A stretch of 64,000 nucleotides of DNA from Stenotrophomonas maltophilia D457 (lineage in GTDB: Bacteria > Pseudomonadota > Gammaproteobacteria > Xanthomonadales > Xanthomonadaceae): assembly GCF_000284595.1 (NCBI RefSeq), contig NC_017671.1, positions 2,141,001 to 2,205,000 of the forward strand. The letters are read 5' to 3'. Of the stretch, positions 10,193 through 19,244 are shown piece by piece. Under the pieces are notes generated by a model, which worked only from the letters and a program-made list of their open reading frames with translations, was not told the origin of the DNA and did not search any database. The first letter of the stretch is position 1, and each line of letters starts with the position of its first letter. Position numbers and translations under genes: made by a program.

Positions 10193-11262
10193 CCCCGATC
10201 CTGTTCATTGACCGCGACGGTACCCTCATCGAGGAGCCGTCCGACTTCCAGATCGACGCCTACGAAAAGCTGCGCTTCGTGCCGCAGGTGATCCCGGCGC
10301 TGCTGAAGCTGCGTGATGCCGGCTACCAGTTCGTGATCGTCACCAACCAGGACGGCCTCGGCAGCGACAGCTACCCGCGCGCCAGCTTCGATGGCCCCAA
10401 CGACCTGATGCTGCAGATCTTCGAGAGCCAGGGCATCACCTTCCGTGACGTGCTGATCGATTCCAGCTGGCCGCAGGACAATGCGCCGACCCGCAAGCCG
10501 GGCATCGGCCTGATGACCGCCTACCTGCAGGACCGCAGCATCGACTGGGCACGCTCGGGCATGGTCGGTGACCGGATCACCGACCTGCAGTTTGCCGCCA
10601 ACCTCAACATCCGTGGTTTCCAGCTGCGCACCGCGCAGTTTGGTGGGGAGTGGGACTGGCCGGGCATCGCCCATGCGCTGGCCGACGCGCCGCGCACCGC
10701 CGTTGTCCAGCGCAACACCAAAGAAACGAAGATCCGCGTTGAGCTGGACCTGGACCGCGCGGGCGATGCACGCATTGCCACCGGCCTGCCGTTCTTCGAC
10801 CACATGCTGGAGCAGATCGGCAAGCACGGCGGCTTCGCGCTGGACATCCAGGCCGAGGGTGACCTGCACATCGACGAGCACCACACCATCGAGGACACCG
10901 GGCTGGCCCTAGGCCAGGCCCTGCGCGAGGCGTTGGGCGACAAGCGCGGCATTGGCCGTTACGGCTTCACCCTGCCCATGGACGAGACCCTGGCCAGCGC
11001 TGCGCTGGACTTCAGCGGCCGTCCCTATTTCGTGTTCGAGGGCGAGTTCAAGCGCGAGCGCGTGGGCGATATGCCGACCGAGCTGGTGCCGCACTTCTTC
11101 CGTTCGCTGTGCGATGCCAGCGGTTTGAACCTCAACCTGCAGGTGCGCGGCGACAATGATCACCACAAGGTGGAGGCCTGCTTCAAGGCGCTGGCGCGTG
11201 CGCTGCGTCCGGCGCTGGCCCGGCAGGGCACGGCACTGCCGAGTACCAAGGGGGCGCTGTGA
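10189..11262 (+). CDS. hisB: Bifunctional histidinol-phosphatase/imidazoleglycerol-phosphate dehydratase
   Basis: A 357-residue fusion. The N-terminal ~165 residues are a HAD-type histidinol phosphatase with the nucleophile motif FIDRDGT. The C-terminal ~190 residues are the metal-dependent IGP dehydratase, with the paired metal motifs DEHHTIEDT and DNDHHKVEA. The two activities are steps 7 and 9 of the pathway. This fused form is typical of gammaproteobacteria. It overlaps hisC and hisH by 4 bp each. Confidence 0.95.
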   Translation: MTPILFIDRDGTLIEEPSDFQIDAYEKLRFVPQVIPALLKLRDAGYQFVIVTNQDGLGSDSYPRASFDGPNDLMLQIFESQGITFRDVLIDSSWPQDNAPTRKPGIGLMTAYLQDRSIDWARSGMVGDRITDLQFAANLNIRGFQLRTAQFGGEWDWPGIAHALADAPRTAVVQRNTKETKIRVELDLDRAGDARIATGLPFFDHMLEQIGKHGGFALDIQAEGDLHIDEHHTIEDTGLALGQALREALGDKRGIGRYGFTLPMDETLASAALDFSGRPYFVFEGEFKRERVGDMPTELVPHFFRSLCDASGLNLNLQVRGDNDHHKVEACFKALARALRPALARQGTALPSTKGAL

Positions 11263-11861
11263 GCGATGTTGCGCTGATCGATGCCGGTGGCGCCAACCTG
11301 GGCTCGGTGCGCTACGCACTGGAGCGCCTGGGCGCGACGGTGCGGCTGGTGCGCGATGCGGACGGCCTGGTTGGTGCGCCGCGGGTGATCCTGCCCGGCG
11401 TCGGCGCCGCCGGTCCCGGCATGCAGCGCCTGCACGCTCAGGGCCTGGTGGAACCGCTGCAGCGACTGGAGGTGCCGTTGATGGGCATCTGCCTGGGCAT
11501 GCAGCTGCTGTTCGAACGCTCCGAGGAAGCGGGCGTAGAGACACTGGGACTGATTCCGGGCGTGGTACGCAAGCTGGTGCCGGCCTGTGGCATCCGCGTG
11601 CCGCACATGGGCTGGAACCGCCTGCTGCCGCTGCGCGAATCGCTGTTGCTGCAGGGCGTGCCGGAACGCGCCAGCGCCTACTTCGTGCACAGCTATGCGG
11701 CGCCGCTCAATACCCACACCGTCGCTGCCTGCGACCACGGTGGCCTGTTCACCGCCGTGGTGGAGCAGGGGCGCTACTACGGCGCACAGTTCCATCCCGA
11801 GCGCTCCGGCGAGACCGGCTCGCTGATGCTGCGCAACTTCCTCGAGGGCACTGCTGCATGA
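11259..11861 (+). CDS. hisH: Imidazole glycerol phosphate synthase, glutaminase subunit
   Basis: A 200-residue class I glutamine amidotransferase that feeds ammonia to HisF. The catalytic cysteine is C78 in [12 protein letters not shown], and the His/Glu of the triad are in QFHPERSG near the C-terminus. The start is GTG, overlapping the hisB stop (GTGA). HisA and HisF follow directly. Confidence 0.95.
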   Translation: MSDVALIDAGGANLGSVRYALERLGATVRLVRDADGLVGAPRVILPGVGAAGPGMQRLHAQGLVEPLQRLEVPLMGICLGMQLLFERSEEAGVETLGLIPGVVRKLVPACGIRVPHMGWNRLLPLRESLLLQGVPERASAYFVHSYAAPLNTHTVAACDHGGLFTAVVEQGRYYGAQFHPERSGETGSLMLRNFLEGTAA

Positions 11862-12592
11862 GTTTCATCGTCTACCCCGCGCTGGATATCCGCGACGGCC
11901 GCGTGGTGCGGCTGCGCCAGGGCGACTACGCGCAGGAAACCTCCTATGGGGATGACCCTCTGCCGCGCGCGCAGGCCTTCGCCGCGCAGGGCGCGCAGTG
12001 GATGCATCTGGTCGACCTGGATGCCGCACGGGCCGGTGGCTACACGCTGGCGCCGCTGTTGGCATCCATTCGTGCGCAGACCCCGCTGCAGGTGCAGACC
12101 GGCGGTGGCGTGCGCGGCCGCGATGATGTGGCGCGCATCCTCGACGCTGGCGCCGGCCGCGTGGTGGTGGGTTCGCTGGCGGTGCGTCGTCCCGATGAAG
12201 TGGTCGGCTGGCTGGAGGAATTCGGCGCCGATCGCATCACGATTGCGCTGGACGCGCGCCAGGACGCACAGGGGCAGTGGCAGCTGCCGGTGCACGGATG
12301 GACCGAGAACGCCGGGGTGACCCTGGATGACCTGGCCCGGCGCTACGCGCGCGCCGGCATGCGCCATCTGCTGTGCACCGACATCGCCCGCGACGGCATG
12401 CTGGCCGGGCCCAACATCAGCCTCTACCAGCACCTGTCGGCGCTGTTGCCGGGTGTGGCGGTGCAGGCGTCCGGTGGCATCCGTGACGTGGCCGATGTGG
12501 CCGAGGCGCGTGCCGCCGGCTGCGGAGGTGCCATCCTCGGCAAGGCACTGCTGGAGCAGCGCATGGACCTGAGCGAGGCGTTGGCATGTTGA
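11858..12592 (+). CDS. hisA: ProFAR isomerase
   Basis: A 244-residue half-barrel-duplicated TIM barrel that isomerises phosphoribosylformimino-AICAR phosphate. It opens with [21 protein letters not shown], with the catalytic Asp in LDIRDG, and QTGGGVRG and SGGIRDV are the phosphate-binding loops. The start ATG 11858 overlaps the hisH stop; the frame is open much further upstream but that is hisB/hisH shadow. It shares ancestry with HisF, which overlaps it by 7 bp. Confidence 0.94.
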   Translation: MSFIVYPALDIRDGRVVRLRQGDYAQETSYGDDPLPRAQAFAAQGAQWMHLVDLDAARAGGYTLAPLLASIRAQTPLQVQTGGGVRGRDDVARILDAGAGRVVVGSLAVRRPDEVVGWLEEFGADRITIALDARQDAQGQWQLPVHGWTENAGVTLDDLARRYARAGMRHLLCTDIARDGMLAGPNISLYQHLSALLPGVAVQASGGIRDVADVAEARAAGCGGAILGKALLEQRMDLSEALAC

Positions 12593-13362
12593 GCCGCCGC
12601 ATCATTCCGTGCCTGGACGTGCGTGATGGCCGCGTGGTCAAGGGCGTGCGCTTCCGCGATCACGTCGACATGGGCGACATCGCCGAGTTGGCACAGCGCT
12701 ATCGCGACCAGGGCGCGGACGAGCTGGTGTTCTATGACATCGGCGCCAGTCCCGAGGCACGGTCGGTTGACGTCGCCTGGATCGAGCGCATCGCGCGCCT
12801 GATCGACATTCCGTTCTGTGTGGCCGGTGGCATCGACAGCGTGGAAACCGCGCGCCGCGTGCTGTTCGCCGGTGCCGACAAGGTGTCGATCAATTCGCCG
12901 GCGCTGGGCCGGCCGGAGCTGATCACCGAGCTGGCGGACGAGTTCGGCGTGCAGTGCGTTGTGGTGGGGGTCGATTCGGTGCGCGAGGCCGACGGGCAAT
13001 GGCGGGTGCGTCGTTTCAGCGGCGATCCGGACAAGACCCAGGCGGTGCCGCTGCGCACGCTCGACTGGATCGTCGAAGCGCAACGGCGTGGAGCCGGTGA
13101 GATCGTGCTGAACTGCATGGACAGCGACGGTGTGCGCCGTGGCTACGATGTCGTGCAGCTGCAGCAGGCGCGGGCGCTGTGCCAGGTGCCGCTGATTGCC
13201 TCCGGTGGTGCCGGAGCGATGGAGCACTTCGCCGACGCCTTCGACCAGGCCGACGTCGACGGTGCGTTGGCGGCCAGTGTGTTCCACAGCGGCGCCATCG
13301 CCATTCCAGAATTGAAGCGCTACCTGCGCGGACAGCAGATCGAGGTGCGGGATGTCTATTGA
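12586..13362 (+). CDS. hisF: Imidazole glycerol phosphate synthase, cyclase subunit
   Basis: A 258-residue TIM barrel that closes the imidazole ring using ammonia from HisH and releases AICAR to purine synthesis. [17 protein letters not shown] carries the first catalytic Asp, and LNCMDSDG the second. The start overlaps the hisA stop by 7 bp; the stop overlaps the hisIE start by 11 bp. Confidence 0.95.
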   Translation: MLSRRIIPCLDVRDGRVVKGVRFRDHVDMGDIAELAQRYRDQGADELVFYDIGASPEARSVDVAWIERIARLIDIPFCVAGGIDSVETARRVLFAGADKVSINSPALGRPELITELADEFGVQCVVVGVDSVREADGQWRVRRFSGDPDKTQAVPLRTLDWIVEAQRRGAGEIVLNCMDSDGVRRGYDVVQLQQARALCQVPLIASGGAGAMEHFADAFDQADVDGALAASVFHSGAIAIPELKRYLRGQQIEVRDVY

Positions 13363-13972
13363 AGTGAGGCCATCGCTGGATGCGCTGCAGGCCCTGGACT
13401 GGGGCAAGGGCGACGGCCTGCTGCCGGCCGTGGTGCAGGATGCCGATACCCTGCAGGTGCTGATGCTGGGCTATGTCAGCGCCGAATCGCTGGCGGCTAC
13501 GCTGGCCATCGGCCACATGACCTTTTTCAGTCGCAGCAAGCAGCGGTTGTGGACCAAGGGCGAGCAGTCCGGCAACGTGCTGGTGGTGCAGTCGATCCGT
13601 GTCGACTGCGACGCCGATACGCTGCTGGTGATGGCGCGCCCGGCCGGGCCGACCTGCCACACCGGTGCCGAGAGCTGTTTCGACCAGGCGCCGAAGGATT
13701 TCCTGGGTGGGCTGGGCCAGCTGGTGGCCATGCGTGACGCGCAGCGCCCTCCCGGCAGCTACACCACCAGCCTGTTTGAAGGCGGCATCCGCCGCATCGC
13801 GCAGAAGGTGGGTGAGGAGGGCGTGGAGACCGCATTGGCCGCCGTGGCGCAGGATGATGAGGCATTGCTGGGCGAGGCGTCGGACCTGCTGTACCACCTG
13901 CTGGTGCTGCTGCGCGCGCGCGGGCTGTCGCTGGATGATGCGCGCGCGGTGCTGGAAAAACGCCATCGTTGA
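13352..13972 (+). CDS. hisI: Bifunctional phosphoribosyl-AMP cyclohydrolase/phosphoribosyl-ATP pyrophosphatase
   Basis: A 206-residue fusion (HisIE). The N-terminal half is the zinc cyclohydrolase, with [15 protein letters not shown] and the metal ligands in DCDADT and the cysteines of [10 protein letters not shown]. The C-terminal ~95 residues are the MazG-like pyrophosphohydrolase, with EEGVET and [11 protein letters not shown] acidic metal motifs. Together they carry out steps 2 and 3 of histidine synthesis. It closes the operon; no leader-peptide attenuator with a histidine run is visible before hisG. Confidence 0.95.
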   Translation: MSIEVRPSLDALQALDWGKGDGLLPAVVQDADTLQVLMLGYVSAESLAATLAIGHMTFFSRSKQRLWTKGEQSGNVLVVQSIRVDCDADTLLVMARPAGPTCHTGAESCFDQAPKDFLGGLGQLVAMRDAQRPPGSYTTSLFEGGIRRIAQKVGEEGVETALAAVAQDDEALLGEASDLLYHLLVLLRARGLSLDDARAVLEKRHR

Positions 13973-13977
13973 GGAAG

Positions 13978-14038
13978 GCGTACGGACCAACGGTCCGCAC
14001 CCACCTCTGCAATGCAGCCGAGCATGGCTCGGCTCTAC
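13978..14038. repeat. SMAG-type palindromes after the his operon
   Basis: A palindrome GCGTACGGACC...GGTCCGCAC (13978-14000) is followed by a reverse SMAG copy, GCAGCCGAGC...GGCTCTAC (14014-14038). They separate hisIE from the phosphoesterase gene and may stop his operon transcripts. Confidence 0.75.
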
Positions 14039-14070
14039 AATAGGTGGTCTTCTTCTTTCCCGGACCGCCC

Positions 14071-15660
14071 ATGAAACTGCCTGCCGCCTGGCTGTGCTGC
14101 CTGTTGCTGACCTCGCCGGCCTGGGCCGCGGACACCGTGGTCAGCGGCAAGGTCTATCTGGAGCGTGACGGCAAGCCCGGCCGCGGTGCGACCGATCCGG
14201 GCCTGGCCGGGGTGCAGGTTTCCAACGGCGAGACCATCGTCAAGACTGCCGCTGACGGCAGCTACAGCCTGCCGGTGCGCGACGGCCAGACCGTATTCGT
14301 GATCAAGCCCGATGCCTACGCCTTCCCGAAGGCGGCGGACGGCCTGCCTTCGTTCTGGCGCCACTACCGCCCGAACGGCTCGCCGGCGCTGAAGTACGGC
14401 GGCATCGCCGCGACCAGCGACGTCACCCGCAACTGGGACTTCGCCCTGCAGTCGGATCGGCATGACAGCCGTCGTGGTTTCCAGATGCTGGTATTCACCG
14501 ATTCGCAGACCGCCAGCCTGAAGGACATCGGCTACTACCAGCAGTCGATCGTGGCGCCACTGGTCGGCCAGACCAGGGCACGCATGGGCACCACCCTGGG
14601 CGACATCGTCAACGACGACCTGACCCTGTACCCGGCGATCAACAAGGTCACCACCGAACTCGGCGTGCCGTGGTTCCACGTGCCGGGCAACCATGACCTC
14701 GACTTCGATGCGGCCAGCGACGAACACTCACTGGACAGCTGGCGCAACATCTACGGCCCGGACACCTACGCGGTGGAAGAGGGCGGCGCCAGTTTCGTGT
14801 TCCTGGACGACGTGGTGTACGACCCCAAGGCCAGGCCGAAGTACATCGGCGGCCTGCGCGAAGACCAGTTCGCCTTCCTCGCCAGCTACCTGAAGGGCCT
14901 GCACAAGGACCGCCTGCTGGTGCTGGGCATACACATCCCGCTGTTCGACGCGGCGCCGGGGCGCGAGACCTTCCGCCATGCTGACCGCCAGCGCCTGTTC
15001 GACCTGCTGAAGGACTTCCGCAACGTACTGGTGCTCAGCGGCCACAGCCACACCCAGCAGCACGTCTACCACGGCAAGGCCGAGGGCTGGAACGGCGACA
15101 AGCCACTGCACGAATACAACGTCGGTGCCAACTGCGGTGCGTTCTGGTCGGGCGTGAAGAATGCCGCTGGCGTGCCGGACAGCACCATGAGCGACGGCAC
15201 GCCGAAGGGCTATGCATTGCTCGACGTGGCCGGCAACGGCAGCTATCGCCTGCAGTACCGCGTGGCCGGCAGGCCGGCCAGCGAGCAGATCGGCCTGCAC
15301 GCGCCGAAGGTGCTGCGCCAGGGGGCCTACCCGGCGTGGGGTGTCTACGCCAACGTCTACATGGGCGAGGATCGGAGCGTGGTCGAGTACCGTGTCGATG
15401 GCGGCGCCTGGCAGCCGATGAAGCAGGTCAGCCAGCCCGACCCGCGCCTGATGGTGGAGAACGTGGCCGATGATCTGGCCAGCAGCCTGCGCGGCTACGA
15501 CCGTTCGCCCGAGGCCACTGCGTCGCCGCACCTGTGGCGTGGCGCGCTGCCGACCGATCTTGCAGTGGGCAGCCATAAGGTCGAGGTACGCTCCACCCAG
15601 CCTGATGGCGCAGTGTTCACCGCCGCCACCAGCTACAGCCTGCAGACTGCCCAGCCCTGA
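14071..15660 (+). CDS. Secreted calcineurin-like phosphoesterase, three-domain type
   Basis: A 529-residue exported protein with signal peptide MKLPAAWLCCLLLTSPAWA. Residues ~20-130 form an Ig/carboxypeptidase-regulatory-like domain, the centre is a binuclear metallophosphoesterase and the last ~150 residues are the C-terminal domain that accompanies this group. Metal motifs visible are LGDIVND, VPGNHD, a GIH and SGHSHTQQ. The first motif reads FTDSQ where D-x-H is usual, so the His is replaced by Gln. Substrate unknown. It follows the his operon but is separated by palindromic repeats, so it is probably its own unit. Confidence 0.82.
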   Translation: MKLPAAWLCCLLLTSPAWAADTVVSGKVYLERDGKPGRGATDPGLAGVQVSNGETIVKTAADGSYSLPVRDGQTVFVIKPDAYAFPKAADGLPSFWRHYRPNGSPALKYGGIAATSDVTRNWDFALQSDRHDSRRGFQMLVFTDSQTASLKDIGYYQQSIVAPLVGQTRARMGTTLGDIVNDDLTLYPAINKVTTELGVPWFHVPGNHDLDFDAASDEHSLDSWRNIYGPDTYAVEEGGASFVFLDDVVYDPKARPKYIGGLREDQFAFLASYLKGLHKDRLLVLGIHIPLFDAAPGRETFRHADRQRLFDLLKDFRNVLVLSGHSHTQQHVYHGKAEGWNGDKPLHEYNVGANCGAFWSGVKNAAGVPDSTMSDGTPKGYALLDVAGNGSYRLQYRVAGRPASEQIGLHAPKVLRQGAYPAWGVYANVYMGEDRSVVEYRVDGGAWQPMKQVSQPDPRLMVENVADDLASSLRGYDRSPEATASPHLWRGALPTDLAVGSHKVEVRSTQPDGAVFTAATSYSLQTAQP

Positions 15661-15696
15661 CCCCCGCGCACCAGCGCTCCAGCGAAAGGACCCCGT

Positions 15697-15981
15697 ATGG
15701 ATATCCGCTTCATGGCCGGCACCACACCGGTGACCCTCAGCCGCCACTGGTTCACCGGCGCGATGCTGCTGCAGAGCGCCACCGAGAAGGTCTGGGTGCA
15801 GCACCCGCTGCATCCGGGCACCCACTTCTCGTTCTCGCTGGTACAGTCGTGGCTGCGCCACATCGCCGGCCACGAAGTGCTGGTCGAGCGCACCCGGCCG
15901 CTGTTGTTCGCCGGCTTCCGCCCACAGCGCCTGCGCGTGCTGGTGGATGGGGTGCAGGTGGCCGAACAGGAAGGCATGTAG
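15697..15981 (+). CDS. Small conserved-type protein of unknown function
   Basis: A 94-residue soluble protein (MDIRFMAGTTPVTLSRHWFTG...) with AAAGGA about 7 nt before the ATG. It has no signal peptide or membrane segment. The fold looks like short beta strands (VTLSRHWF, AMLLQ, LRVLVDGVQV) around one helix. Base composition and codon use match its neighbours. It sits 36 bp after the phosphoesterase gene and may be cotranscribed. I do not recognise a family. Confidence 0.7.
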   Translation: MDIRFMAGTTPVTLSRHWFTGAMLLQSATEKVWVQHPLHPGTHFSFSLVQSWLRHIAGHEVLVERTRPLLFAGFRPQRLRVLVDGVQVAEQEGM

Positions 15982-16041
15982 GTTCACCTGAACCACCGGC
16001 GCGCTAGGCAAAGCCGTCCCGATGCCTGAGAATCGGGGCGA

Positions 16042-16055
16042 TTCAATCGATCCAA
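16042..16055. promoter_or_regulatory. LacI-type operator candidate before glk
   Basis: TTCAATCGATCCAA, a near-palindrome that matches the other sites listed in this window. It ends 10 nt before the glk GTG start and abuts the Shine-Dalgarno-like AGCAGG, so bound repressor would block transcription or translation start. Confidence 0.6.
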
Positions 16056-16065
16056 GCAGGCCAGC

Positions 16066-17088
16066 GTGACCATCGCAGCAGCGTCAACGGTTTCCTCCGA
16101 CTCCGCCCGCGGCGGTCTTCCGCGCCGTCTGGTCGTCGCCGATGTCGGCGGCACCTTTGCCCGGCTCGCGCTGGCGGAAACCCGACCCGGCCAGACGCCG
16201 CTGCTGGGCAGCCACCGTACCTATGCCTGTGCCGAGCATTCCAGCCTGGCCGCGATCCTCGCCGATTTCACCGCCGGCCTCGGCCACCCGGTGCAGACCG
16301 CGGTGGTCGCCATCGCTGGCCTGCTGGATGGCGATGTGCTGATCAACTCGAACCTGCCGTGGACGGTCTCGCTGTCGGCCACCCGCGCGCAGTCCGGGCT
16401 GCACGAACTGCAGCTGATCAATGATTTCGAAGCGGTGGCGCTGGCCATCCCCTACCTGCAGCCGGAAACCCTGGTGCCACTGAACGGCGACGCCGATCCG
16501 GCGCAGGCCTTCCCGGCGCTGGTGCTGGGCGCGGGTACCGGGCTGGGCGCCGCGCTGCGTTTCGCTGATGGCGAGCGTCCGGTGCTGGCCAGCGAGATCG
16601 GTCATGCCGCGCTGGGCGCCGGCAACGCGCTGGAACTGCAGGTGCTGGGCCGCCTGCTGCAGCGTTGGCCGCACGTGGACAACGAACGCGTGCTGTCCGG
16701 CAGCGGCCTGATGAACCTGTATCCGTGCCTGTGCGAACTGCGCGGCGTCACCCCGGTGTGGAACAGTACGGAGGCGCTGATCGGCGCCGCGCGTGGCGGT
16801 GAGGATGCACTGGCGGTGGAAACGTTGCAGGTCTTCTGTGCGTGGCTTGGCAGCCTGGCCGGCGACGCGGCGATCGCCGTCGGCGCGCGCTCGGTGTACC
16901 TGGCCGGTGGCATTTCCGCGCATGTGCAGGATTTCCTGGCCGATGGCCGCTTCCGTGAGCGCTTCCTCAACAAGGGCGTGCTGACCGAGGTGCTGCGCCA
17001 GGTGCCGGTGTGGCGCGTGGAGCATGGCCAGCTGGGCGTGCTTGGCGCAGCGGTCTGGCACGCCGCACGGCAGCCCACGCACGACTGA
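16066..17088 (+). CDS. glk: Glucokinase
   Basis: A 340-residue Glk-family (not ROK) kinase phosphorylating glucose in the cytoplasm. The phosphate-1 loop VADVGGTFARLAL is near residue 25, and LGAGTGLGAAL and EIGHAALGAG are later nucleotide and sugar-site motifs. The start is GTG 16066, preceded by AGCAGG. A candidate operator lies directly upstream. The gene heads a run with an aspartylglucosaminidase, cutC and a TonB receptor, which suggests control by glycan supply rather than glucose alone. Confidence 0.88.
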   Translation: MTIAAASTVSSDSARGGLPRRLVVADVGGTFARLALAETRPGQTPLLGSHRTYACAEHSSLAAILADFTAGLGHPVQTAVVAIAGLLDGDVLINSNLPWTVSLSATRAQSGLHELQLINDFEAVALAIPYLQPETLVPLNGDADPAQAFPALVLGAGTGLGAALRFADGERPVLASEIGHAALGAGNALELQVLGRLLQRWPHVDNERVLSGSGLMNLYPCLCELRGVTPVWNSTEALIGAARGGEDALAVETLQVFCAWLGSLAGDAAIAVGARSVYLAGGISAHVQDFLADGRFRERFLNKGVLTEVLRQVPVWRVEHGQLGVLGAAVWHAARQPTHD

Positions 17089-17139
17089 TCGGCAGGGTTG
17101 GCATCGGGCCGGCCGTGCATTGCAGACTGGGAGGGGAAA

Positions 17140-18138
17140 ATGGTGGATCGCAGGCAGTTCCTGCAGGCCGGTGCACTGGCCGCAGGCATGGCGGCATTGC
17201 CGGGCGTGCAGGCGCGCACGCAGGGTGGGGCCCGGGTGGTCTCCACCTGGGACTTCGGCGTACCGGCCAACCAGGCCGCGTGGAAGGTGCTGGCGCAGGG
17301 TGGCAGCGCGCTGGATGCGGTGGAGGCGGGCGCACGCTGGGCCGAGAGCGAGCTGTGCAACCCTACCGTTGGCCATTGCGGCAATCCGGATCGCGACGGC
17401 GTGCTGAGCCTGGATGCGAGCATCATGGACGGCGATGGCCGTTGTGGTGCAGTGGCCGCGCTGGTGGACATCCTGCATCCGGTGTCGGTGGCCCGCAAAG
17501 TGATGGAGAACAGCCCGCATGTGCTGCTGGTCGGCGAGGGCGCGCAGCAGTTCGCGGTGCAGCAGGGGTTCGAGCGCAAGCATCTGCTGACGCCGCAGGC
17601 CGAAGCGGCCTGGCGCGAGTGGCTGAAGACCGAGAAGTACCAGCCGCAGATCAATGCCGAGCGCCGTGGCATTCCCGGCAACAGCGACAACCACGACACC
17701 ATCGGCATGCTGGCACTGGATGCCAAGGGCCAGCTGGCCGGTGCCTGCACCACCAGCGGCATGGCGTGGAAACTGCACGGTCGCGTTGGCGACAGTCCGA
17801 TCATCGGCGCCGGCCTGTACGTCGACAACGACGTCGGCGCGGCCACTGCTTCGGGGGTGGGTGAAGAGATGATCCGCAACGCGGCTTCGTTCCTGGTGGT
17901 CGAGCTGATGCGCCAGGGGCGTTCACCGGCGCAGGCCTGCCGTGAAGCCATCGACCGCGTGGTGCGCAAGCGCCCGGAAGCGAGCAGAACGTTGCAGGTG
18001 TGCTTCCTGGCCATGAACAAGCAGGGCGAGGTCGGCGCCTATGCGCTGCATCGTGGCTTCGTCTATGCGGTGTGCGATGCGCAGCGCCAGGATGACCTGC
18101 GTGACTCGCCGTCGATCTACACGAGCACCCAGGCGTGA
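17140..18138 (+). CDS. N4-(beta-N-acetylglucosaminyl)-L-asparaginase (aspartylglucosaminidase)
   Basis: A 332-residue Ntn-hydrolase that cleaves the GlcNAc-Asn bond of N-glycopeptides. The self-processing site is HDTIG, making T187 the N-terminal nucleophile of the beta chain after autocleavage. The N-terminus MVDRRQFLQAGALAAGMAAL is a twin-arginine signal (RRQFL), so the enzyme is exported folded to the periplasm. ATG 17140 is chosen because GAGGGGAA precedes it; a TTG 42 nt earlier in frame is less likely. It overlaps cutC by 4 bp. Its presence beside a TonB receptor and near mannosidases points to N-glycan use. Confidence 0.87.
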   Translation: MVDRRQFLQAGALAAGMAALPGVQARTQGGARVVSTWDFGVPANQAAWKVLAQGGSALDAVEAGARWAESELCNPTVGHCGNPDRDGVLSLDASIMDGDGRCGAVAALVDILHPVSVARKVMENSPHVLLVGEGAQQFAVQQGFERKHLLTPQAEAAWREWLKTEKYQPQINAERRGIPGNSDNHDTIGMLALDAKGQLAGACTTSGMAWKLHGRVGDSPIIGAGLYVDNDVGAATASGVGEEMIRNAASFLVVELMRQGRSPAQACREAIDRVVRKRPEASRTLQVCFLAMNKQGEVGAYALHRGFVYAVCDAQRQDDLRDSPSIYTSTQA

Positions 18139-18866
18139 GTACGCGGCTGACCCTGGAGATCGCCAGCAACTCGCTGGCCTCGGCGCTGGCCGCGCAGGCT
18201 GGCGGCGCCGACCGCATCGAACTGTTCGACAACCTGGCCGAGGGCGGCACCACGCCGTCGTTCGCCAGCATCGCGATGGCCCGCGAGCGCCTGTCGATTC
18301 CGCTGTTCGTGCTGGTGCGGCCACGCCCGGGCGACTTCCACTACGACGCGCTGGAAACCGAACTGATGCTGCGTGACATCGCGCAGTGCCGCGCGCTGGG
18401 TTGCGATGGCGTGGTGATCGGCGCGCTGGACGTGCAGGGCGGCATCGACCTGGCGCTGTGCCGGGAACTGGTGCAGGCCGCCGGGCCGTTGCAGGTGACC
18501 TTCCATCGCGCCTTCGACGCCGCCCGCGATCTGCCGGCGGCGCTGGAGCAGGTGATCAGGCTGGGCTGCCAGCGCGTGCTGACCTCGGGCGGGCAGGCCA
18601 GCGCCGAGGCCGGTGCCGATGTGCTGGCGGGCCTGGTCACCCAGGCGGCGGGGCGCATCACGGTGATGGCTGGCGCCGGATTGGCCCCGGGCAACATCGC
18701 AACCGTCGCGCGGCAGACCGGCTGTACCGAACTGCACGCCTCCGCAAAAGGCCTGCGCCGCTCGGCGATGCAGTTCCAGAACCCGGCGCTGCGCGGTCTG
18801 GACCCGGACTGGAGCCAGACCGCCACCGCTACCGTGGCCGCGCTGCGGCAGGCGCTGGACGGCTGA
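18135..18866 (+). CDS. cutC: CutC-family protein
   Basis: A 243-residue TIM-barrel protein of the CutC family (LEIASNSLASALAAQAGGADRIELFDNLAEGGTTPS, LFVLVRPRPGDF, VTFHRAFDAARD). The family is named for copper homeostasis in E. coli, but that role is disputed and the chemistry is unknown. Here it starts on GTG inside the stop of the aspartylglucosaminidase gene and sits in a sugar operon, while the true copper genes lie 3.5 kb away in their own CueR-controlled units. A sugar-linked role is therefore worth considering (inference). Confidence 0.88.
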   Translation: MSTRLTLEIASNSLASALAAQAGGADRIELFDNLAEGGTTPSFASIAMARERLSIPLFVLVRPRPGDFHYDALETELMLRDIAQCRALGCDGVVIGALDVQGGIDLALCRELVQAAGPLQVTFHRAFDAARDLPAALEQVIRLGCQRVLTSGGQASAEAGADVLAGLVTQAAGRITVMAGAGLAPGNIATVARQTGCTELHASAKGLRRSAMQFQNPALRGLDPDWSQTATATVAALRQALDG

Positions 18867-18888
18867 TCGAATCCGTCGGGCATGGCCC

Positions 18889-18923
18889 GGGGTCAGATCC
18901 CTTCTGCGAAGGGATCTGACCCC
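18889..18923. repeat. GGGGTCAGATCC hairpin, copy 2 (after cutC)
   Basis: GGGGTCAGATCCCTT (18889-18903) pairs perfectly with 18909-18923 around a 5-nt loop. It shares its outer 12 bases with the hairpins at 6432 and 29431. It lies 22 bp after the cutC stop and may end the glk-cutC transcript. Confidence 0.8.
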
Positions 18924-19125
18924 TGTCGCAACCCCGGCCGCAGGCACGCGACGGACAAAACCGTTCCGCGCGCGGTTGTCGTGATCGTGTCACTACTTCG
19001 TGCGCCGTTCTCTCAGCGATGTTTCGCAACTTTTTGATTGTTCTGGACACCGGCAGCCGATAGCGGCAATCCGCCGGCTGTTGCTGCGTTGCCGCATGCC
19101 GGGCGTGGTTCAGCTGTGCTTTAGT

Positions 19126-19174
19126 TTGGATCGATCCACAGGGGAGGTGCCATATCGGTCGTGAACCGATCCAA
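19126..19174. promoter_or_regulatory. Two LacI-type operator candidates before the first TonB receptor
   Basis: TTGGATCGATCCAC at 19126-19139 (13 of 14 positions of the palindrome) and a weaker GTGAACCGATCCAA at 19161-19174, with centres 35 bp apart. They lie within the 378-bp space between cutC and the receptor, which contains nothing else apart from the hairpin at 18889. Confidence 0.6.
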
Positions 19175-19244
19175 GCGCCTGGATCCGTCGTAGTGCCGCG
19201 CCACCGTCCGCCCGTGCGTCCACATCTTCGAAGAGCAACCACCC

